Positions 8,903 through 15,878 of a stretch of DNA of 64,000 nucleotides are shown in pieces. Positions within the stretch are counted from its first letter, which is position 1. Each line of letters begins with the position of its first letter. Origin of the DNA: Streptomyces sp. NBC_01214 (GTDB taxonomy: Bacteria > Actinomycetota > Actinomycetes > Streptomycetales > Streptomycetaceae); NCBI RefSeq assembly GCF_026340975.1, contig NZ_JAPEOS010000001.1, forward strand, positions 4,311,001-4,375,000. The letters are read 5' to 3'. The position numbers and the translations under genes were made by a program. The notes beneath the pieces are model-generated. The model was not told where the DNA came from. It saw only the letters and a program-made list of their open reading frames with translations, and did no database searches.

Positions 8903-9647
8903 CCTCGTAGCCACCGGCCAGGGCGGCGTCGACGATCAGGGGAAGGGCCTCGGCGTCGAGGACGACGCCGGAGCCGTTGCTGCCGACGTGCATCTGGATG
9001 ATCGCCCCTGGAGCGAAGGCGTCGACGGCCCGTTCGACGGCCTTGTCCACACTCATGCCGCCCTGCGGGCCGAGGTAGCCGTTCGTGTCGGTGCTGAACT
9101 CGATCGCCGCGTAGCCCAGGTCGTTGACGTCGGCGATGGACTCCGGGGTGGTGGAGCTGTAAGGGAACCGGAAGAACGGCAGGGGTTCGGTCCCGGACGC
9201 CGCCCGGATGGCCGCGTCGGCCCCGCGCACCTCGTCCGCCCGCTCGGCGGTGCTGAGGTCGTCGAAGGACGGGTGGCTGTACGAGTGGTTGCCGAGGCCG
9301 TGCCCGGCGTCGGCGATGGAGCGCACCGCCGCGGGGTGGGCCTCGGCGAACTCCCCGGTCGGGAAGAAGGTGGCGGGCAGCTTTCGCCGGCGCAGTTCGG
9401 CCAGCACCGTGTCGATCCCGTCGACGTCCCAGGCGGCGTTGAAGGTGAGGGCCAGTGCCTTGCTGGAGGTGGGCAGCCGGCGGATCTCCTCGCCCAGCAG
9501 CGCGGCCGGCGGGCGCGGACCGGCGGCGGCCCGGGCGGTGCGCCCCGGCGCGGCCGCGGCGGGTGAGGAGCGCACGAACCCGGTGATCCCCGCGACCCCC
9601 GCGCACAGCAGGCCCGCCAGGGCGGAGCGTCGTTCCACATCCACCAC
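8856..9647 (-). CDS. Secreted polysaccharide deacetylase (NodB homology)
   Basis: A signal peptide with an Ala-rich end near SPAAAA is followed by a NodB fold. Motif 2 is NHSYSH (metal-binding histidines), motif 3 RFPYSS and the late motif IIQMH. Motif 1 reads TFNAAWD instead of TFDDG, closer to the TFDISWG form of PdaB-like proteins, with Asn in place of the usual first Asp. Such enzymes remove acetyl groups from peptidoglycan or chitin-like glycans. GTG at 9647 is preferred because GGGGAG lies 5 nt upstream; GTG at 9653 is also possible. The 3' end overlaps the antiporter gene. Confidence 0.85.
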   Translation of the reverse strand: MVDVERRSALAGLLCAGVAGITGFVRSSPAAAAPGRTARAAAGPRPPAALLGEEIRRLPTSSKALALTFNAAWDVDGIDTVLAELRRRKLPATFFPTGEFAEAHPAAVRSIADAGHGLGNHSYSHPSFDDLSTAERADEVRGADAAIRAASGTEPLPFFRFPYSSTTPESIADVNDLGYAAIEFSTDTNGYLGPQGGMSVDKAVERAVDAFAPGAIIQMHVGSNGSGVVLDAEALPLIVDAALAGGYEVIDLRRFLEAEAALR

Positions 9648-9764
9648 GGTCACTCCCCACGGTCACGGCCGTCGGCACCGGCCCGTCACCGACTATGCGA
9701 CGGCGCGGTCCGCAGCACACGCAGCCCGTGCCGGGGCACCCGGGTGATCTCCCGCAGCCGCCAC

Positions 9765-10307
9765 CTACGACGGGCGCCGCCGCAGGTGCGTCGTGAGGTG
9801 GTGCTGTAGCGGTTGTCCCACGGCGGCCATGTCGTGGACGACCGTCATCCCGTCGTTCTCGACGGTGTAGTGCCGCCGTGTGCCGGTGACCTCCTTGGCC
9901 AGCGGGGTCAGCGCCACGTCCTTGGTCTCGATCTCGATCTCCGTACCGGACACGCGCCCGACGTACGTCTCGACGACGCCCGTCGGGTGGGCGAGCACGA
10001 CCTCCAGCACGGCGTCGGGAGCCACCCGCCACCACCCGGCCTCACGACTCGCGGGGCGCACCGGCGACCCGGACCCGTCGATCAGCCACGCGCGTGCCTC
10101 GTAGCGCAGGAAGGGGCGGCCGTCGTGGCTGAAGGTGATCTCCTGCTCGTAGCGGAAGTCCTTCTCGAGGGTCGGGTACTCGCCCTGCCCCCGGCCGTGC
10201 CAGCGTCCCAGCAGGGGCAGTACGGGTCGCAGCAGCGGGTGCGGCTCGGGGCCCTCGCCGAGGACGTGGCTGTCAGGGTAGGGATTTTCCTGCACCGACT
10301 CGAACAT
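9765..10307 (-). CDS. Nitrobindin-like heme-binding beta-barrel (FABP/THAP4-type)
   Basis: The 180-residue protein contains LLGRWHGRGQGEYPT near residue 35, the GxWxGxGxGxYP signature of the nitrobindin/THAP4 barrel. The C-terminal histidines (LQHHLTTHL) include the expected position of the heme-ligand His. Members bind ferric heme and react with NO or peroxynitrite in the cytoplasm. ATG at 10307 has AAGG five nt upstream; a GTG at 10313 is in frame. The gene appears to stand alone between the deacetylase gene and LysR. Confidence 0.87.
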   Translation of the reverse strand: MFESVQENPYPDSHVLGEGPEPHPLLRPVLPLLGRWHGRGQGEYPTLEKDFRYEQEITFSHDGRPFLRYEARAWLIDGSGSPVRPASREAGWWRVAPDAVLEVVLAHPTGVVETYVGRVSGTEIEIETKDVALTPLAKEVTGTRRHYTVENDGMTVVHDMAAVGQPLQHHLTTHLRRRPS

Positions 10308-10446
10308 GTTCACCTTGTCTGTCTGCGAGTACCGCCGATTCCCGCAGCTTAAGGGCTGCGCTCGACCGGCGAAGGAAGCACCGGGATGACGACCGCCGAG
10401 GTCGGCCTGTACGGATCCTTCTGGGGGCGCCGGACTGAGCTCTGAC

Positions 10447-10482
10447 GGGACCGGGACCGGGACCGGGTCCGGGACCGGGTCC
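10447..10482 (+). repeat. Six-unit GGGNCC microsatellite, G-quadruplex-type
   Basis: Six GGG tracts are each separated by three bases (ACC or TCC). This regular G3N3 spacing meets the usual sequence definition of a two- or three-tier G-quadruplex on the plus strand. It lies in the 190-bp gap upstream of the nitrobindin-like gene, which otherwise shows nothing. Confidence 0.6.
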
Positions 10483-10502
10483 GCGTACGGAGTCGAGCGT
10501 GC

Positions 10503-10670
10503 TCAGAAGCAGTCGCAGCCCGTGCCGTAGAACAACAGGAAGACGGCCGTCCCCGCGGTCAGGGCGAAGCCGGCCGTGGTCAGGGCGGCGAGACCCCGAC
10601 GACGGCGCCCCCGCGCGGGGGCCTCGTACCGAGGACCCGAGCGGGGCCCGAATGGTTGCCGAGGTGCTCA
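10503..10670 (-). other. In-frame open extension after the LysR stop, hydrophobic end
   Basis: From the LysR TGA (10668-10670) the same frame stays open for 54 more codons to TGA at 10503. The translation is basic (ARGRRRRGLAAL), then hydrophobic (TAGFALTAGTAVFLLFYG), and ends GCDCF. It looks like a single membrane segment. No ATG, GTG or TTG lies at its front. It may be a remnant, a stop-codon read-through tail, or a small protein starting at an unusual codon. Confidence 0.3.
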
Positions 10671-11564
10671 GGAGAAGCGGAACACGCCGAGGTCCCGCAC
10701 GGTATCGGCCAGGGCGCGGACGAGGTCGTTCTCGGCCTCGGTCCGCCAGACCAGGGCGAATTGCATGGTCGCCATGTCGGGGAGGGGAAGCCATCGGATG
10801 TTCGACATGCCCCAGTGCCTGGTGACATGGCCGGGGAAGGCATGGATGATCTCGCCCATGCCGACGTGGCTGATCAGCTCATCGGCGTTGTCCGAGGCCG
10901 CGGACATGATGCGCTCGATCCTGCGGCCCCGTGGGGTGTGGAAGGGCAGGTAGCTGTCCTCCCAATAGTCCGGCAGGCCGTGCGCAGTGCCGTGCGGGAA
11001 GTCGGCGAGCAGCTCCAGCGGCACCGAGTCCCGTTCCGCGAGCCGGTGGTCGGAGGCCACGGCGAGGATCCGGGAGTCGGTGCACAGGGTCGGTCCGACG
11101 GTGAAGTCCGGTTCTTCCACGGGCAGCCAGACGACCACGACGTCCATGGCACCGCTGCGGAGCTGACCGAACACATCGGTGAAGGTCGCCTGGCGGATCT
11201 GGAGTCCCCAGTGCGGGTACCGCGCGCGGAACGCCTTCCAATAGGGGTACAGATCGGCGACGTTGAAGGGCATCAGGCTGACGCGGAGCTGTGCGGTGAT
11301 CCCGCGGGCCGCCAGTTGGGCGCGCTCCAGGGATTCGTGCAGGCCTGCGTAGACCGGTTGTAGATCGTCGCGGAACTGGCGGCCGACCTCCGTCAGGCGC
11401 ACCGTGCGGCTGGTACGGGCGAACAGCTCGGCCCCGATGCGCCGTTCCTGCTTCTTGATGGCCTGGCTGACGCGAGCCTGGGAGATGTGCAGCCGCTGTG
11501 CCGTCCGGCCGAAATGCAGCTCCTCGGCCAGCACCAGGAAGATCTCGATGTCCCGCAGCTCCAC
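10668..11564 (-). CDS. LysR-family transcriptional regulator
   Basis: The GTG at 11564 gives a 298-residue protein starting VELRDIEIFLVLAEELHFG (start read as Met). The winged helix-turn-helix is RTAQRLHISQARVSQAIKKQ, followed by the C-terminal periplasmic-binding-like effector domain. The neighbouring divergent gene encodes a hemerythrin-domain protein, the likeliest target besides itself. The ligand cannot be inferred. Longer in-frame starts up to 11666 add a non-conserved leader and are not preferred. Confidence 0.88.
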   Translation of the reverse strand: MELRDIEIFLVLAEELHFGRTAQRLHISQARVSQAIKKQERRIGAELFARTSRTVRLTEVGRQFRDDLQPVYAGLHESLERAQLAARGITAQLRVSLMPFNVADLYPYWKAFRARYPHWGLQIRQATFTDVFGQLRSGAMDVVVVWLPVEEPDFTVGPTLCTDSRILAVASDHRLAERDSVPLELLADFPHGTAHGLPDYWEDSYLPFHTPRGRRIERIMSAASDNADELISHVGMGEIIHAFPGHVTRHWGMSNIRWLPLPDMATMQFALVWRTEAENDLVRALADTVRDLGVFRFS

Positions 11565-11808
11565 CGGCCCACGGCCCTTCGTCGATAACCTGGCGGTTAT
11601 CGAACCGCGCACAATGGTTCCTTGATCATACGTGCGAGCCGCAAGACCCTTGAGGCATGCAGTCACGCGTGCAAAAGCCCCCGCTCGTACGGTCGGACGC
11701 GGTGGGGCGTCGTCCCGCCAGCGCCGCCGTCCCGTCGTCGGCGGGTCCCGCCTTCAGCCACGTCGACGCTGTGATCGGCGAGCACACCGGAACCCTTCCG
11801 ATCCGCCC

Positions 11809-12450
11809 ATGAGCGGCGCCATCGACCTCACCGTGACGTACGCGATGCACGATGCCCTGCGCCGGGATCTGGCCCATCTGGACCGGCTCACCACCGCCGC
11901 GGACCAAGACCCGCGGCAGGTGCTGGCCACCGCTGCCGGCTGGAGGCTGTTCAAGAAGGCCCTCCATGCCCACCACACGGCCGAGGACGACGCGCTGTGG
12001 CCGGCGCTGCGGCGGAATCTGGCCGGCCGGCCGAGAGACCTGGCGCTGCTGGAGGTGATGGAGGCCGAACACGCCGCCATCGGCACGGTGATCCGGGCCA
12101 TCGACGGCGCGCTGGCCGACCCCGTTGCCGGCTCCCTGCGGTTGGGACAGCTCGCCGACGCGCTGACCCGCGGCCTGGCGGGCCACCTCGAGCACGAGGA
12201 GGAAGCGGTGCTCCCGCTGATCCAGCGGGTGCTGACGGCCGATCAGTGGGGCCACTTCGGCCGGATCCAGGACCAGCACGTCGATCAGGACGCACCGCTG
12301 CTGCTGCCGTGGCTGCTGGACGGTGCCGACGAGCGGACGGCGGAGAGGCTCCTCGCCCGGCTGCCCGCACCCGCATACGCCGCCTGCACCGCCCGGTGGA
12401 TCCCGGCGTACGCCGCCCTCGACCGCTGGAGTCCGGGCACCACGGCCTGA
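11809..12450 (+). CDS. Hemerythrin-domain protein
   Basis: The 213-residue protein is all-helical with the His/Glu pattern of a hemerythrin di-iron site: HDALRRDLAHLD, HAHHTAEDD, MEAEHAAIG and HLEHEEE. Such proteins bind O2, NO or reactive oxygen through a carboxylate-bridged di-iron centre. The ATG at 11809 has no clear ribosome-binding site; the open frame upstream (from 11632) is Arg-rich, not hemerythrin-like and probably non-coding. The 244-bp gap to the LysR start should hold both divergent promoters. Confidence 0.85.
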   Translation: MSGAIDLTVTYAMHDALRRDLAHLDRLTTAADQDPRQVLATAAGWRLFKKALHAHHTAEDDALWPALRRNLAGRPRDLALLEVMEAEHAAIGTVIRAIDGALADPVAGSLRLGQLADALTRGLAGHLEHEEEAVLPLIQRVLTADQWGHFGRIQDQHVDQDAPLLLPWLLDGADERTAERLLARLPAPAYAACTARWIPAYAALDRWSPGTTA

Positions 12451-12492
12451 CGGCACCACGGCCTGACGGGACCACGGCCTGACGGCACCACG
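12439..12492. repeat. 16-bp tandem repeat spanning the hemerythrin stop codon
   Basis: The unit ACCACGGCCTGACGGC occurs at 12439, 12455 (one mismatch) and 12471, with a partial copy to 12492. The stop codon TGA of the hemerythrin gene is inside the first unit, so unit number does not alter the protein. Confidence 0.8.
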
Positions 12493-12619
12493 TACGACCG
12501 AACCGACCACCACCGCCCCACGCGAACCCGATCCGAGGGGCCCGCGGAGACCCGGAAGGCCCGGATCTGCCGCACCATCGCCGGCCGACGCCGGCATCCA
12601 CAGGAATGAGGTACACGAC

Positions 12620-14566
12620 ATGCGCGTGCTGTTGATGGCGTACGGATCGCGCGGCGACATCGCGCCGCTGGCGGGACTGGCGGCGCAGTTGCGGAAACTC
12701 GGCGCGGAGGTACGCGTGTGCGCACCGCCGGACGAGGAGTTCGCGAAGCTGCTGGCCGGTGTCGGCGCGGAACTGGTGCCCTTCGGGCGGGACGTGCGCG
12801 CGCTGCGGACGGGAGCGCCGCCGTCCGACGCGGCCGCGTTCGCGGCCGAGCTGGTCGCCGCGCACTTCGACACGGTCGGCAAGGCGGCCGAGGGCTGTGA
12901 CGTGCTGGTGGCGAGCGGTCTGATGCCGGCCGGCGCCCGCTCGGTGGCCGAGCAACTGGGCATCCGCTACGTGTACGCGGGCTTCCACCCCTTCGAGATG
13001 CCCTCCCCGCACTACCCGCCGCCGCCCCGGCCCGGCCCGCCGGCCCCGCCCGACATGACCGACAACCAGGCCCTGTGGGACCTGGACACCCAGAAGGTCA
13101 ACGCCCTCTACCGGCAGCCCCTCAACGCCCACCGTGCGGCGATCGGCCTCGCACCGGTGGACGACGTACGCGCCCACGTCTTCACCGAACGGCCCTGGCT
13201 GGCGGTGGACCCGGTCCTGGGCCCATGGGAGGAACTGCCGGACCTCGACGTCGTGCAGACGGGCGCGTGGATCCTGCACGACGAACGCCCCTTGCCCGCC
13301 GATCTGGAGGCGTTCCTGGACGCCGGCACCGCACCCGTGTACGTCGGCTTCGGCAGCATGCCGCTGAGCGAGGCCACCGAGATCGCCCGGACGGCCGTCG
13401 AGGCGGTCCGCGCGCAGGGCCGCCGGGTGCTCGTCTCCCGCGGCTGGGCGGACCTGGGCCTGGTGGACGACGCGGACGACTGCTTCGCCGTCGGCGACGT
13501 CAACCACCAGTCCCTGTTCCGCCGGGTCGCGGCCGTCGTGCACCACGGCGGCGCGGGCACCACGACCACCGCCGCCCGAGCCGGTGCACCCCAGGTGGTG
13601 GTGGCCCAGTTCGTGGACCAGCCGTACTGGGCCGCCCGCGTGGCCGAGTTGGGCATCGGCGCGGCACACGACGGTCCGACCCCGACCTTCGAGTCCCTGT
13701 CGGCCGCACTCGCGACGGCCCTGACCCCCGAGACGGGGGCACGGGCGAAGGCCGTCGCCGACACGATCCGCACCGACGGCACGGCGGTGGCCGCGAAACT
13801 GCTCCTCGATGCGGGGCACGCCGCGCCGATGAGCCGCGAACAGATCTCCGCGATCGCCCATGCCGAGCACCCGATCAAGTCCCCGCTCGCCGACGACTCG
13901 GTCAGCCGGCTGCTCGAACGCGGCCTGCCGCGGGGCGACGAGCGCGTGCTCGACCTCGGATGCGGCACGGCGGAGTGGCTCCTGCGCGCCCTGGAGACGC
14001 GCCCGCACCTGCACGCCGAGGGCGTCGACGTCTCCGAAGTCGCCCTGGCGCAGGCCCGCCGGTCAGCGAGCGAACGCGGAGTCGACGAGCGCCTGGTCCT
14101 CCACCAGCAGGAGGCCGCGGACTTCGGCTCCCCACAGCCGTTCGACCTGGTGATCAGCGTCGGAGCCGCACATGCCTTCGGCGGCCTCCTCCCCACCCTC
14201 GCCGCGGCCCGCACCCACCTTGCTCCCGGCGGCCGCGTGCTGATCGGTGAGTCGTTCTGGGACCGCGCCCCTTCACCGGAGGCCGTCGAGATGTTCGGTG
14301 ACCTCGCCGACCTGGCGACCACGGTGGACCTCGTCGTCGCCGACGGATGGACCCCCGTCCACGGCCACGTCAGCACGCGCAGCGAGTTGGACGCCTACGA
14401 GTGGGCCTGCTGGGGCTCACTGGCCGCATGGGCCCTGGAGCACCCGGACGATCCGGCCGCCGCACAGGCGTTGGAGACGGCCACCGCCGCGCGTACGGAG
14501 TGGCTGCACGGCTACCGGGACAGCTTCGGCTTCCTCTGCCTGGTGCTGCGCCGCACATCGGATTGA
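12620..14566 (+). CDS. Glycosyltransferase (GT1/MGT type) fused to a SAM methyltransferase
   Basis: Residues 1 to about 395 are a GT-B enzyme. It begins MRVLLMAYGSRGDIAPLAGL, as in vancomycin-type glycosyltransferases, and has the nucleotide-sugar motif HHGGAGTTTTAARAGAPQ near residue 307, followed by FVDQPYWA. From residue 404 the protein restarts as a class I methyltransferase: MSREQISAIAHAEHPIK, then VLDLGCGTAEWLLRAL (SAM-binding Gly-rich loop), ending DSFGFLCLVLRRTSD. The second half is closely similar along its whole length to the stand-alone methyltransferase at 50807-51544, and the internal Met404 aligns with that protein's first residue. It may glycosylate and methylate one natural-product or lipid acceptor. 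A GAGG precedes the ATG. Confidence 0.9.
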   Translation: MRVLLMAYGSRGDIAPLAGLAAQLRKLGAEVRVCAPPDEEFAKLLAGVGAELVPFGRDVRALRTGAPPSDAAAFAAELVAAHFDTVGKAAEGCDVLVASGLMPAGARSVAEQLGIRYVYAGFHPFEMPSPHYPPPPRPGPPAPPDMTDNQALWDLDTQKVNALYRQPLNAHRAAIGLAPVDDVRAHVFTERPWLAVDPVLGPWEELPDLDVVQTGAWILHDERPLPADLEAFLDAGTAPVYVGFGSMPLSEATEIARTAVEAVRAQGRRVLVSRGWADLGLVDDADDCFAVGDVNHQSLFRRVAAVVHHGGAGTTTTAARAGAPQVVVAQFVDQPYWAARVAELGIGAAHDGPTPTFESLSAALATALTPETGARAKAVADTIRTDGTAVAAKLLLDAGHAAPMSREQISAIAHAEHPIKSPLADDSVSRLLERGLPRGDERVLDLGCGTAEWLLRALETRPHLHAEGVDVSEVALAQARRSASERGVDERLVLHQQEAADFGSPQPFDLVISVGAAHAFGGLLPTLAAARTHLAPGGRVLIGESFWDRAPSPEAVEMFGDLADLATTVDLVVADGWTPVHGHVSTRSELDAYEWACWGSLAAWALEHPDDPAAAQALETATAARTEWLHGYRDSFGFLCLVLRRTSD

Positions 14567-14583
14567 TCGAGTCCGTTTTCCCT

Positions 14584-14647
14584 ACCCGTCCGAGCCCGTC
14601 CGAGCCCGTCTGAGCCCGTCATGGCCGCCGCAGAACTGCTGCGGCGG
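14584..14647 (+). promoter_or_regulatory. 10-bp tandem repeat followed by a hairpin before the hydrolase start
   Basis: CGAGCCCGTC is repeated about 3.5 times (14584-14620). Then CCGCCGCAG (14625-14633) pairs perfectly with CTGCGGCGG (14639-14647) across a 5-nt loop. The right arm covers the only G-rich candidate ribosome-binding site of the next gene. It could be a terminator of the fusion gene or a translational lock. Confidence 0.5.
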
Positions 14648-14651
14648 GAAA

Positions 14652-15533
14652 GTGAGTACACAGATGCAACCGACGTTCGTCCTGGTCCACGGAGCCTTCG
14701 CGAACTCCTTCTCCTTCGCCCCCCTTCAGGCCGAACTCGGCCTCCTCGGGCACCGTTCGGTCGCCGTCGACCTGCCCGGCCACGGCTTCAGGGCGACCTT
14801 CACCCGCGCCTATCAGTCACCGCAGGACCCCGGGGGGCTCGCCACCGCGCCCGGCTCCATCAAAGGCGTCACGCTCGCCGACAACGTCGCGCACCTGATC
14901 GGGATCCTCGAGCGGGCGAAGCGGAACGGCCCCGTCATTCTCGTCGCCCACAGCCGGGGCGGCGTCACGGTCACGGCCGCGGCCAACGCACGCCCGGACC
15001 TGATCGACCGCATCGTCTACGTCTCGGCCTGGTGCCCGGTCCGTCTCGACGTCGGTGACTACTACGCCGAGCCGGAGATGGCCGGGGTCGATCCCGCCGC
15101 CTTCGCTTCGGCACTGGCCGGGAACCCCGCCGACCTCGGGCTGCTCCGCGTCAACTTCCGCACGGCGAACCCGGACTCGCTCGCCGCGTTCAAGGAGGCC
15201 TTCTTCGCCGACGGCACCGACGAGGAGTTCCTGACCTTCCTGAACACCTTCCAGCCGGACGAGAACCTTGACGTCGGCGGCTCCGCCGACCGGGCGCAGG
15301 CCGCCACTTGGGGGCGCATCCCGAAGACCTACATCCGCCTGGCCGACGACGCGAGCCTGCCCCTCGCCCTACAGGACCGGCTGATCCGCGAGGGCGACGA
15401 GCTGACGCCGGACAACCCCTACGACGTCCGTACGCTGGCGGGCAGCCACCTGAAGTGGCTGGTCGACCCGGCGCCGGCGGCGCGCGCCCTCGGCGAACTC
15501 GCCACGCTGCCGGCCCCGTCCGCGCAGGCCTGA
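14652..15533 (+). CDS. Alpha/beta-fold hydrolase
   Basis: The 293-residue protein has the oxyanion-loop motif LVHGAFANSF near residue 10, LPGHGF near 41, and the nucleophile elbow VAHSRGG with Ser101. A late LAGSHLKWL supplies the catalytic His. GTG at 14652 and ATG at 14664 are both in frame; GTG is used here but the choice is open. The substrate is unknown. It is 85 bp downstream of the glycosyltransferase-methyltransferase gene on the same strand, so it may act on the same compound. Confidence 0.82.
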   Translation: MSTQMQPTFVLVHGAFANSFSFAPLQAELGLLGHRSVAVDLPGHGFRATFTRAYQSPQDPGGLATAPGSIKGVTLADNVAHLIGILERAKRNGPVILVAHSRGGVTVTAAANARPDLIDRIVYVSAWCPVRLDVGDYYAEPEMAGVDPAAFASALAGNPADLGLLRVNFRTANPDSLAAFKEAFFADGTDEEFLTFLNTFQPDENLDVGGSADRAQAATWGRIPKTYIRLADDASLPLALQDRLIREGDELTPDNPYDVRTLAGSHLKWLVDPAPAARALGELATLPAPSAQA

Positions 15534-15576
15534 TCGGCATTCCCGGGCCCGCCGGTGCGCGCCGCGGCGGCGGCGC

Positions 15577-15785
15577 GGCCGGGCGCTTTCTTGCGGATCT
15601 CGCCGGTCAGGACCGCGGCCTCCGGTGCCGTGGATCTCCCCCGGTTCATGCTGGGAGGAGCTTCCGGGCGGAGGGTCGCCCTCGTACCGGGCGTAGTACT
15701 GGGCGTACTGGGGCGAGCCCGACGACGCAGCGGGGTGCGGTGCCGGGCGTCGGGGCACGGCAAGATCCGGAAGGGACGGCCCGGG
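15577..15785. repeat. Long imperfect palindromic intergenic repeat, copy C
   Basis: The outer arms, about 15577-15607 and 15759-15784, are imperfectly complementary around TTGCGGATCTCGCC and GGCAAGATCCGGAA. The core GTACTGGGCGTACTGGGGCG lies near 15694. It is the most diverged of the three family members in this window and lies between convergent genes. The remaining bases up to 15878 contain a G-rich run (near 15830) and no gene. Confidence 0.65.
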
Positions 15786-15878
15786 CCCGGGAGCCGTCTC
15801 GTCCGGCGGCCCGTCCCCGCCCCCGACGAACGGGGACGGGGACGGGGCGGGCGGCAGTCAGGCACTCACCCGGCGGTC

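Noticed and set aside
11632..11808. Longer N-terminus for the hemerythrin-domain protein
   Set aside because: The added residues are Arg/Ala-rich and unlike any hemerythrin. The region should hold the divergent LysR promoter.
12620..15533. Idea that this is a secondary-metabolite cluster
   Set aside because: A glycosyltransferase-methyltransferase fusion and a hydrolase are present, but there is no PKS, NRPS, terpene or RiPP core enzyme and no transporter or cluster regulator beside them.
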